Shown here piece after piece: positions 22,930 through 28,832 of a DNA stretch of 37,523 nt (its first letter is position 1; every line of letters starts with the position of its first letter). Below the pieces are notes generated by a model. It made no database searches and had not been told where the DNA came from. It saw only the letters and a list, made by a program, of their open reading frames with translations. Position numbers and translations under genes: made by a program. This DNA is from a virus, in the IMG/VR virus record IMGVR_UViG_3300010392_000604, positions 1 through 37,523 of that record. One strand, given 5' to 3'.

Positions 22930-23448
22930 CTAAGGTTTCTTGTTCAGATTCAGAGTCGAAGTCCAGTCGAACTCTTCTTTGTCGTTAAGACCAACAGGTC
23001 TGGTGTAGCGAAGGGAGGAGGAGTTGAGTTGAAGGTAAATCCAACACTCGTGTTCGTTACCCTCGTTGTCGAGAGTAATGATAGTAGTCCGGGTGTAGTG
23101 ATCCGGGTGTCCTTCGAGAATGTCCAGCTCCCAGAAGCAATCCTCATTGGGGATAGACCAGACGTCACCACGGACAGGGTTGAACAACTCGTCTACCGTG
23201 TAGGCGTGTGGGAACTCCTCACAGACTGTCTCTTTTGTGTAGACGTAGGGGCAACCTACGTTACGCATCAGGTAAGGCTCCTGAGTCACGAAGGAACCCA
23301 TGTGAGTGGCACCATGTCCGGTAAGGATACGGGAGTTACCGAACCCTTTACGGAGTGTGCCATAGGTAAAGACAAGACCACACTTGTTGATCTCATTCTT
23401 GTAATCTTCCCTTTGTTCAGGGCTAAGACTCATTTGGAAGTATCTCAT
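22930..23448 (-). CDS. Gamma-glutamylcyclotransferase-like protein (GGCT/AIG2)
   Basis: A 172-residue protein with L-V-F-T-Y-G-T-L-R-K-G near residue 25, the nucleotide-like binding loop that defines the family. G-D-V-W-S-I and L-D-I-L-E-G-H-P-D-H-Y-T-R follow, whose Glu is the expected catalytic acid. Family members cleave gamma-glutamyl or epsilon-amine linkages with release of a cyclic product. In this cluster it could trim or reverse an amide bond made by the ligases. The start at 23448 has a poor ribosome site and may depend on upstream translation. Confidence 0.85.
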   Translation of the reverse strand: MRYFQMSLSPEQREDYKNEINKCGLVFTYGTLRKGFGNSRILTGHGATHMGSFVTQEPYLMRNVGCPYVYTKETVCEEFPHAYTVDELFNPVRGDVWSIPNEDCFWELDILEGHPDHYTRTTIITLDNEGNEHECWIYLQLNSSSLRYTRPVGLNDKEEFDWTSTLNLNKKP

Positions 23449-23455
23449 TTTTCTC

Positions 23456-23484
23456 TTGACAACCTCTCGATTAAAGGTTAAAAT
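23456..23484 (+). promoter_or_regulatory. Sigma70 promoter antisense to the leftward operon
   Basis: TTGACA (23456-23461) and TAAAAT (23479-23484) are separated by 17 bases and point rightward, against all surrounding genes. It is followed by the same 28-nt element as the promoter at 999-1027, which makes chance unlikely. Confidence 0.65.
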
Positions 23485-23512
23485 TAACTTAGGGTTTGCC
23501 CGGGGTGATATA
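23485..23512 (+). repeat. 28-nt promoter-proximal repeat, copy 2
   Basis: Identical to 1028-1055 at 26 of 28 positions. On the leftward strand it also forms the coding part of an 11-codon frame and one arm of an RNA stem. Confidence 0.85.
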
Positions 23513-23524
23513 TGCTTTAAGCAT
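23489..23524 (-). CDS. Possible 11-residue leader peptide
   Basis: ATG at 23524 follows a strong GGAGG with only three bases between, and the frame (M-L-K-A-Y-I-T-P-G-K-P, stop) ends before the GGCT gene. It lies inside an RNA stem region, a layout used by attenuators. The short Shine-Dalgarno spacing and tiny size make it uncertain. Confidence 0.25.
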   Translation of the reverse strand: MLKAYITPGKP

Positions 23525-23556
23525 CTACCTCCTCAGGATAAACCTACCCCGAACCC
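23492..23556. other. Stable imperfect inverted repeat with nested hairpin
   Basis: GGGTT (23492-23496) and CGGGGT (23501-23506) pair with AACCC (23552-23556) and ACCCCG (23546-23551), giving 11 pairs with a 4-nt bulge. Inside the loop, ATGC (23512-23515) pairs with GCAT (23521-23524). Read leftward it is followed by a T-rich stretch, so it may terminate or attenuate the operon before the GGCT gene. Read rightward it would fold the start of the antisense transcript. Confidence 0.6.
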
Positions 23557-23640
23557 AACGATAAGAACAAAGAAGTAGGACATGATGAGCCAACCAAGGT
23601 TAGCCATGTTGACACAGAAAAAGAATTCTTCTCCACACAT
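23533..23640 (-). CDS. 35-residue one-TM peptide
   Basis: ATG 23640 lies one base after the previous stop, with GGAGAG five bases upstream, and TGA at 23533-23535. The second half is a membrane helix (W-L-I-M-S-Y-F-F-V-L-I-V-G-F-G-V-G). Function unknown; the tight junction supports translation. Confidence 0.55.
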   Translation of the reverse strand: MCGEEFFFCVNMANLGWLIMSYFFVLIVGFGVGLS

Positions 23641-23641
23641 C

Positions 23642-24010
23642 TTACTCTCCTTTCAGTTCTTTGAGTTGATGTTTGATCACCTGTTGAATGTCGTTGAGGA
23701 TCTCTTGACCTGTCTCACTGGTGACAACAGCTTCGCCTGCTTCACTACCAGCAATGAGGTAGATCGTTTCCTTTGAGGGAACAAAGTGTGTGATGACGAG
23801 AAGGAAGAAGAAAACCGACCACACCCAACAGAACCCTTTGGGAACATCAACCATTTCCTCATAATCATTCTTGTTGAATTCGTAGAGACACTTCCAGAAC
23901 AGAAGGCCAAAACCACCGAGAACAGACACGATGAAACCAAGACCACCAAGAGAACTGGCTGCGTTGGGCAACACGTCTGCCAGATACAGAAACCAAGACA
24001 AATCATTCAT
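23642..24010 (-). CDS. Two-TM membrane protein common in phages
   Basis: This 122-residue protein has hydrophobic segments at about 20-40 (L-G-G-L-G-F-I-V-S-V-L-G-G-F-G-L-L-F) and 62-78 (W-V-W-S-V-F-F-F-L-L-V-I-T-H-F-V). A soluble tail follows, with P-S-K-E-T-I-Y-L-I-A-G-S-E and a helical end. I have seen this tail pattern in other phage membrane proteins of unknown role. It sits between GGCT and ATP-grasp genes and could anchor the modification system to the inner membrane, which is inference only. Confidence 0.7.
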   Translation of the reverse strand: MNDLSWFLYLADVLPNAASSLGGLGFIVSVLGGFGLLFWKCLYEFNKNDYEEMVDVPKGFCWVWSVFFFLLVITHFVPSKETIYLIAGSEAGEAVVTSETGQEILNDIQQVIKHQLKELKGE

Positions 24011-24575
24011 CAGATTTCTCCTCAGCTTGAGTCATACGGACGACACGATAAGGTTCGTGTTGAGACAGTCCCCATTCTTCACACCACTTATTGGCGGCAC
24101 TCTCTGATGTGAAAGTAATGCCCGGTTGGATTCCGTTGTTGAGGATAACGATCCACACGTCCTCAACCTTTTCTTGCAGAGGTACGAGGTCAAACCCAGA
24201 CTCTCCACCCCCTGAGAGGAACGCTCCGTGGCTGTCATGGGCACTCAGGTTTCCCTCTGGCCCCATCGAAACAACAGGCTTGCCCTTGTCGTTCCCATCC
24301 ACACACAGAATGCGGACAGGCTGGGTCGGAGTGTGACGATAGGCCCATTCCTTGTCGAGTGTGATGATAGTTCCAGCACGACGGATGAGTTCCCACCTGC
24401 CGAAATTACCGTTACCACACACCACTCCTTTTGAGTTAACCCATCTTCCATTCTCTTGCCTCTCCCAGCGATAAAAGACATGGATAGAGCTTTGGAAATC
24501 AAAAACGTCTGGGTGGTAGCGGAACACATCCCCCTTCTGAGGGTTCCACTCCTTCATTGTCTTGAGCTCAGGCAT
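24003..24575 (-). CDS. 190-residue protein with N-terminal K-G-D barrel motif
   Basis: The N-terminal part (W-N-P-Q-K-G-D-V-F-R-Y-H) is like the V-G-D segments of the proteins at 17109, 19451 and 19719. The middle is Gly-rich (S-G-G-G-E-S-G-F-D-L-V) and the C-terminal 45 residues look like a separate small alpha/beta unit (F-T-S-E-S-A-A-N-K-W-C-E-E-W). Its ATG overlaps the previous stop by 8 bases. No known family recognised. Confidence 0.68.
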   Translation of the reverse strand: MPELKTMKEWNPQKGDVFRYHPDVFDFQSSIHVFYRWERQENGRWVNSKGVVCGNGNFGRWELIRRAGTIITLDKEWAYRHTPTQPVRILCVDGNDKGKPVVSMGPEGNLSAHDSHGAFLSGGGESGFDLVPLQEKVEDVWIVILNNGIQPGITFTSESAANKWCEEWGLSQHEPYRVVRMTQAEEKSDE

Positions 24576-24795
24576 TGGTGTTTTCCTTTTTAAACTGTTC
24601 TTTCAGGAGGTTGTAAAGTTCCTCCGAGATTTCAACTTCTGCTGTTGAGCCGTAGTCTTCCAAACTATAGAAGAACTTACCGTCTTTCTTGAAAATCTCA
24701 AGAACACCATAGTAGTTCTCGATGAAAGTGGATTGAAAGGCTTCAGTCTGACCAGCTTTGACCCTCCACCCCGCAGACTCTACAAGGTTTTTCAC
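24568..24795 (-). CDS. 75-residue protein, GTG start
   Basis: GTG 24795 overlaps the ATP-grasp stop as GTGA. The product is mixed alpha/beta with a charged C-terminal helix (L-Y-N-L-L-K-E-Q-F-K-K-E). Translational coupling suggests a partner of the ATP-grasp protein. No family recognised. Confidence 0.62.
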   Translation of the reverse strand: MKNLVESAGWRVKAGQTEAFQSTFIENYYGVLEIFKKDGKFFYSLEDYGSTAEVEISEELYNLLKEQFKKENTNA

Positions 24796-25836
24796 ATTCC
24801 TTCTCCTTCGTTGTTCTGGGTTGCGTAATGGTCCTTAACCGCTGGGTGGATATACTTCCGCCAGCCGGTAGCGTCAGGGCTGAGAGACATACGCTCTTTC
24901 CCGTGGTCAGCCATGTAGGCGAAACAGTGGGCCATACACTTCTGACGATAGGAGACAGACCCATCGGACAACAGAGGGAGAGACGGAGCGCTGTTCATTT
25001 CGATGACATACGCACGACCATTCTCGTCCACCATCACATCCACCCCAGAGAAGTCGAGGTCAGGCACATGTTTGAAGGCTTCAACAGCCACACGGCAAAC
25101 CTCCATCGGCCAGTCACCCCAGTTGACCACATCGAAGCGACCACCTTGGGCCACATTCCAAGCCACTGCACTGGGGTCGTCAGGGGTCTTCCTTGCAACA
25201 GTAGCAACCCGACCAGACACAACGTACACCCGGTATTCAGCGACTTTGTTGATCAATTCAGAGGCATACCAGCCACCGGAGAACACACGAGAGTTGTTGT
25301 TGACAACATTAAGAAGGTCTTCCAACCCATTGACAACAAACAAGTTCCTACCCTGAGCGTGTGTCCGAGGACGAAGCACCAACGGCTGCTCGCCACTGAT
25401 CCAAGAGGTTTCGTTGTCGCTGTCGCCTTTGATGATAGTAGTCGGGATCAAGGTAGGGTCCATCTCTCTGAACATCTTGCGGCACCCGAGTTTGTCTCCT
25501 ACGATGGAGATTGCCCGGGATGGATTCACTTGTTTGCTCAGAGGAACCCCTGTAGGGGATGTACACCCCCACCTCACGACAAGGGTTGAATCCTCCAAAG
25601 CGGCCATCGCTCTGGTATCTTGAAGACGATCGCTCCGGACACACGACGCCTTCTGACCCAAAGACAAGATAGCTGACGTGGACCGGGGAGTTCTCCCATC
25701 TTGGTTCAAAAAGGAAGTCATTCCCCGGATCGACCCAGCCCCGAGTTTTTTCCTGCGAAGAAATGTAATCATGTTTGTACTCTTTCTCTTTTTTCCCGTC
25801 GAGTTTGTTTTGAAACCTGACGAAACCTCTACCCAT
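24792..25836 (-). CDS. ATP-grasp ligase split by an apparent +1 frameshift
   Basis: The C-terminal part (frame ending at 24792) carries ATP-grasp features: D-K-L-G-C-R-K-M-F, L-V-L-R-P-R-T-H-A-Q-G-R-N, E-Y-R-V-Y-V-V-S-G-R and the Mg-binding V-M-V-D-E-N-G-R-A-Y-V-I-E-M-N-S-A-P. Family members join a carboxylate to an amine through an acyl phosphate. The natural start, ATG 25836, overlaps the previous stop by 8 bases but reads in another frame (M-G-R-G-F-V-R-F-Q-N-K-L-D-G). Skipping one base in the C4 run (25685-25688 on this strand) joins the frames as W-E-N-S-R-S-T-S-A-I-L, giving 347 residues. It may be programmed, a mutation or a base-call error. Confidence 0.8.
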
Positions 25837-26140
25837 TGTCCTGTCTCTGCCAACTGCGGATGATATCACGCGCTTTAGCAGACTCATCACAAGTGAGTTG
25901 ACCCAAGGCTATTCCAATACGCAACTTGACATGGATATCGTCCCAAAAACTATAGCCTTGATCGGTTGAGGACCACCTGAAGCCGTCGAGAAGTGCCTCG
26001 CTGTCGATATGGTCAACGCGAGTTTCCATAAGTCTTCGCCAGAGCCGGAAGGTATAACCGGGTTGAGGGTATTCGTCATCTTTAGGTTCTACTACCTCTC
26101 GGCCCTCTAGCTTGCGTTGAAACTTAGCGAACCCCTTCAC
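25829..26140 (-). CDS. KGF-motif protein, GTG start
   Basis: I choose GTG 26140, which overlaps the previous stop as GTGA with GGAGG upstream, giving 103 residues. It starts M-K-G-F-A-K-F-Q-R-K-L-E-G-R-E and shares with its upstream neighbour L-M-E-T-x-V, G-F-x-W-x-S, Q-G-x-x-F-W and a final W-Q-R-Q. Tandem duplication is clear. An ATG at 26152 or 26164 would add a tail lacking in the relatives. No known family. Confidence 0.72.
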   Translation of the reverse strand: MKGFAKFQRKLEGREVVEPKDDEYPQPGYTFRLWRRLMETRVDHIDSEALLDGFRWSSTDQGYSFWDDIHVKLRIGIALGQLTCDESAKARDIIRSWQRQDNG

Positions 26141-26460
26141 CGCTCCCTCCATTGGCGTTGCCAATCCTCGATGTATTCCAATGCCTTCTGGAAATCAGGG
26201 TCATCTGAAGGTTCACGTCCTGCGTTCCTGTTCTGCAACTCGCGGTAGAACTTACGCCAGAAAGCAGCCCCTTGTGGTGAAGAGTGCCAAACGAAACCCC
26301 TGTTGAGGAGTTCATGTGACACACTGTTGACAGGAGTTTCCATGAGTTGATCCCAGTATGATCCTGCGTTATTGTCCGGGAGACTGGACAAAGGTCCCAA
26401 GGGAACTGGAGGTTCTTCGCCACGCAGTTTCATTTGGAAGGTAACAAAACCTTTAGCCAT
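26137..26460 (-). CDS. KGF-motif protein
   Basis: A 107-residue protein with start M-A-K-G-F-V-T-F-Q-M-K-L-R-G-E-E-P, almost the same as the product at 16747-17109. The body shares G-F-V-W-H-S-S-P-Q-G-A-A-F-W and a C-terminal W-Q-R-Q with the next gene. GAGGA precedes the ATG. Together with 25829-26140 and the N-terminus of the ATP-grasp gene it forms a run of three adjacent genes with one shared N-terminal motif. Confidence 0.75.
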   Translation of the reverse strand: MAKGFVTFQMKLRGEEPPVPLGPLSSLPDNNAGSYWDQLMETPVNSVSHELLNRGFVWHSSPQGAAFWRKFYRELQNRNAGREPSDDPDFQKALEYIEDWQRQWRER

Positions 26461-26470
26461 TGTGTTTTCC

Positions 26471-26746
26471 TCACGGGTATAGGCACCGGTAGATAGTACC
26501 GGGAACCTTCATGTGGTATTTAGACCAGTCAGCAAGAACATCGTAGTCTGTCTTGTAGTGGTTCGCTTTACGACCTTCCCTATCAATAAGGTATTGTGGT
26601 CCATATCGTTTACCACCCATGAGTATCCACCCATCTTTTGAAACGGTCGCACCTTCGTGGTAGGCAATCTCAATGTAGGAAGTGAAACGACCCACTACAA
26701 GACCACCTTTCACGTACAGAAGGAATGTCCTAGGTAGAGTACCCAT
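26471..26746 (-). CDS. 91-residue basic protein of unknown function
   Basis: The ATG overlaps the previous stop as TGATG. The product is rich in Tyr, Lys and Gly (G-W-I-L-M-G-G-K-R-Y-G-P-Q-Y) and looks mainly beta. No family recognised. Confidence 0.65.
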   Translation of the reverse strand: MGTLPRTFLLYVKGGLVVGRFTSYIEIAYHEGATVSKDGWILMGGKRYGPQYLIDREGRKANHYKTDYDVLADWSKYHMKVPGTIYRCLYP

Positions 26747-27282
26747 CAGAAGGAAGGTTCAGAGTCAGCGGTGGTCAGACCAGAAACCAGAGCCTTCGCG
26801 GCTTCAACAGACATGTCATTGTCCTTTGCGAACTTGATCAGCCAGCTCTTCGCCTGCTTCTGCTTCTGCTCCAGAGTCTTTTCACCAGTATCCTTGCGGA
26901 TGACAGGGAATGCTTCCTTGTACCCTTTGTCACGGATGGTGCGCTCACCGAGGTTGCGAAGGGCTTGGATACGGTCGGTATCAACGCCGCCGTTGTCGCT
27001 CCTCTCGAACACAACACCAAAGTCTGCATCCTTGTTGAACTTATACGTCACACCCTGAAGAGAGTGGTCAAGGATACGCTTGAGGTGCGTTGCGTACACC
27101 ATGCGAGCCGGTTCCTTGCGTTTGATACGCTTGCACACCTTGCCATGAGTCACCACCAGCAACTTGCCAAGGGAGTTTGTGTCACCTGCATTGAAGCTTT
27201 CGAGAGCCTGCACCACGGCTTTGAAGAAACCAGTTTCCGCACCAGTGGCGTTGGAACAAAACTTTTTCACTTGATCTACCAT
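26746..27282 (-). CDS. 178-residue early protein of unknown function
   Basis: I place the start at ATG 27282 with AAGGAG seven bases upstream; an upstream extension would run through the tRNA region. The product is basic and helical, with K-V-C-K-R-I-K-R-K-E-P-A-R-M and a Lys/Gln-rich stretch near the end (L-E-Q-K-Q-K-Q-A-K-S-W). It is the first sizeable gene after the tRNA. A nucleic-acid-binding role is possible from its charge only. Confidence 0.75.
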   Translation of the reverse strand: MVDQVKKFCSNATGAETGFFKAVVQALESFNAGDTNSLGKLLVVTHGKVCKRIKRKEPARMVYATHLKRILDHSLQGVTYKFNKDADFGVVFERSDNGGVDTDRIQALRNLGERTIRDKGYKEAFPVIRKDTGEKTLEQKQKQAKSWLIKFAKDNDMSVEAAKALVSGLTTADSEPSF

Positions 27283-27321
27283 TTTGTGTCTCCTTACACA
27301 TGTTTGGTTTCGTTTAGATTT

Positions 27322-27398
27322 TGGCGACCACGGTAGGACTCGAACCCACAACCAAAGAAATAGAAGTTCCTTGCTCTATCCTGTTGAGCTACGTGGCC
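27322..27398 (-). tRNA. tRNA-Arg (anticodon UCU)
   Basis: The leftward strand folds as a full 77-nt cloverleaf. The acceptor arm is GGCCACG with CGTGGTC (one G-T pair), the D-arm is GCTC/GAGC, the anticodon stem is AGGAA/TTCTT with loop CTTCTAT, and the T-arm has loop TTCGAGT. The 3' CCA is encoded. The anticodon TCT reads AGA and, less well, AGG codons, which are used in the phage genes here and are often rare in gammaproteobacterial hosts. Confidence 0.93.
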
Positions 27399-27413
27399 TT
27401 ATGAACACCACAA

Positions 27414-27439
27414 AGGGGATAACCGTGTGGCTATCCCCT
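27414..27439 (-). terminator. Strong hairpin before the tRNA (terminator or processing site)
   Basis: AGGGGATA (27414-27421) pairs perfectly with TATCCCCT (27432-27439), with two more inner pairs. The T-tract after it in the leftward direction is only three bases, so it may attenuate rather than stop transcription, or mark the 5' processing of the tRNA. Confidence 0.6.
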
Positions 27440-27460
27440 CAAGCTGTTCACCTCCATGCG

Positions 27461-27667
27461 TTACATAGTTTCAATTTCCAGTTCATATTCTCCTTCACTT
27501 AGACGATCCACGATGACCCTGAAAACTTCATCCAGATAAAAGAAATGGTCCCCATCGTCATCAAAAACCTGTTCATCACCAAAGAACAGAGTCCAGACAA
27601 AGACTTCATCGTCTACATCTGGGGCACTGTAGTCCGCGATGTCGATCCTTTCGACCTTGATTTTCAT
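27461..27667 (-). CDS. 68-residue very acidic early protein
   Basis: The product is strongly acidic (D-V-D-D-E-V-F-V-W, D-D-D-G-D-H-F-F-Y-L-D-E-V), with about 22 Asp/Glu. Early acidic phage proteins often bind or inhibit host factors or mimic DNA, but no target is visible. It lies five bases after the next upstream gene and ends just before the hairpin at 27414-27439. Confidence 0.7.
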   Translation of the reverse strand: MKIKVERIDIADYSAPDVDDEVFVWTLFFGDEQVFDDDGDHFFYLDEVFRVIVDRLSEGEYELEIETM

Positions 27668-27672
27668 GTTTT

Positions 27673-27834
27673 TCAGTATACCTTTTCCTCAAGACGACAA
27701 GACAACACATCTAGGTTCATCGCCAAGTGTACCCTACGGACTTCTTCCTCCTTGTCGTTGTGATGATAGTAGTCCTTTTCCCAGACGTCACCACTTCTGT
27801 TCCGTACCTCAACGGTGAACTTGTGAAGTCCCAT
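27673..27834 (-). CDS. 53-residue early protein
   Basis: ATG 27834 follows GAGGA at a good distance; TGA at 27673-27675. The product is charged (H-H-N-D-K-E-E-E-V-R-R-V-H) with a beta-like start (H-K-F-T-V-E-V-R-N-R). It belongs to the early leftward set. No family recognised. Confidence 0.65.
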   Translation of the reverse strand: MGLHKFTVEVRNRSGDVWEKDYYHHNDKEEEVRRVHLAMNLDVLSCRLEEKVY

Positions 27835-27879
27835 CGTGTTGTCCTCACATTTGATTAGGTCAGTGTGTACCCGTAAGGT

Positions 27880-27993
27880 TTAGTCGTCAGCCTTCAGCCA
27901 CGCCTTGATGAGTGTTGCCACGTCTTTCTTGGACGCATTGGCTTTCTTCTCACCATTGAAGAGAACAGAAGTCGCAGTGAAACGAATTGTCAT
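27880..27993 (-). CDS. 37-residue first gene of the leftward operon
   Basis: ATG 27993 follows AGGAAAGGA; TAA at 27880-27882. The product (M-T-I-R-F-T-A-T-S-V-L-F-N-G-E-K-K, then K-K-D-V-A-T-L-I-K-A-W) is small and basic. It lies about 520 bases downstream of the best leftward promoter. Function unknown. Confidence 0.6.
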   Translation of the reverse strand: MTIRFTATSVLFNGEKKANASKKDVATLIKAWLKADD

Positions 27994-28519
27994 GGTTTTT
28001 CCTTTCCTATGTAAACCACAAGGCACACCCATCAGTTAAGACAGGTGCACCCAAGCTTTACATACTTTTCTAACCTTGTTTTGCATTTGCCACAAGATAC
28101 CCATTCGGCCATGGACAAGACTAAGTGAGACTCCCTGTATATCAGGACACGTCACCTAGGTTGCCGCCTATTGGTATCAAGACAGAGAGCCTAGGGCATA
28201 CCATAGGCACACCGTCAAGGAATGGAAATTAGTCTAACCGTCACCCCAAGCCATTCACTCAAGGGGCAAGACCACAAGGCTAGGCCAAGCGGATATGTCA
28301 AAGAACACGCAACCACATGTGCAGTCACTTCCCAGACCTACCGATACACTTCACAAGTACGCCCCGTTATCCTAAGAGTTAGGACTAGGTAGGGCAGGCT
28401 ACCTGTTTGCCTATCGGCTGGCCCTTATGGGCTATGTGTTAGAACCTAGTCTAAGTGTTTCCTAGTGTCAACCCCTCTTTTTATATCCCGCTTAAAGGTA
28501 ACTTGCGGCTAGTTCCTGT
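27994..28519 (-). ncRNA. Long non-coding leader, possibly a structured RNA
   Basis: No credible gene on either strand over about 525 bases. It would be the 5' leader of the leftward transcript. Local stems include 28134-28146 (CCTG/CAGG), 28370-28384 (TCCTAA, 3-nt loop, TTAGGA), 28387-28404 (AGGTAG/CTACCT) and 28421-28432 (GCCC/GGGC), and there is a CACATGTG palindrome near 28315. Base composition is higher in GC than the DNA to its right. Several stems in a row suggest a folded RNA, but no known class was recognised. Confidence 0.35.
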
Positions 28520-28548
28520 AATCTAGGGCCTTGCACCGTAGCTGTCAA
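28520..28548 (-). promoter_or_regulatory. Likely main leftward (early) promoter
   Basis: Reading leftward, TTGACA (28548-28543) is followed after 17 bases by TAGATT (28525-28520). Three further leftward TTGACA boxes lie at 28466-28471, 28753-28758 and 29323-29328 with poorer -10 partners (TAGGTT for the first), which recalls the tandem early promoters of T7. Confidence 0.6.
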
Positions 28549-28781
28549 CAGGTTTCTTCTAGGTTCGGATCAAGAGGCTTGTGCCTTACTCTCACCTAGG
28601 GTCTGTCGCTGTTGATGAAACCAATATGGCCTAAGAGGATGAGGATAGCAAGGGGGTAAGAGTTCACGAAATGTTACATTATGTTTCAGTGTATGTGTTG
28701 TTTGTGTCTGTGTATAAGAACACGTATGCGCGTAGTATGAAACATCTAGTGTTGTCAATAGTTTATTTCACATCTAGGATA

Positions 28782-28811
28782 TTGAATGTGTGTTACATGG
28801 GGTACTATACT
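28782..28811 (+). promoter_or_regulatory. Rightward promoter in the control region
   Basis: TTGAAT (28782-28787) and TATACT (28806-28811) are 18 bases apart. The expected start site falls at the left edge of the Fur-box-like palindrome. The transcript would cross the G-cluster and the CTAG-rich segment before reaching the small terminase gene. Confidence 0.5.
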
Positions 28812-28817
28812 ACCTAT

Positions 28818-28832
28818 TGAGAATGATTCTCA
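28818..28832. promoter_or_regulatory. Fur-box-like 7-1-7 inverted repeat
   Basis: TGAGAATGATTCTCA is a perfect 7-1-7 palindrome that differs from the Fur 7-1-7 consensus (TGATAAT-N-ATTATCA) at one base in each half. It covers roughly +1 to +15 of the promoter at 28782-28811, the normal place for a repressor site. Confidence 0.45.

Noticed and set aside
23582-23776. A 64-codon rightward frame downstream of the antisense promoter
   Set aside because: It overlaps two leftward genes with better signals. I keep the promoter but do not support this protein; RNA function seems more likely.
24828-25589. A 253-codon rightward frame over the ATP-grasp gene
   Set aside because: Shadow frame; the ATP-grasp motifs are on the other strand.
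27322-27398. tRNA 3' end as a prophage attachment site
   Set aside because: No integrase, excisionase or repressor is present in the window, and no duplicate of the tRNA 3' end was noticed.
28570-28758. A 62-codon leftward frame in the control region
   Set aside because: Its TTG start coincides with a TTGACA promoter box, it has no ribosome site, and the product is low-complexity His/Thr/Pro sequence.
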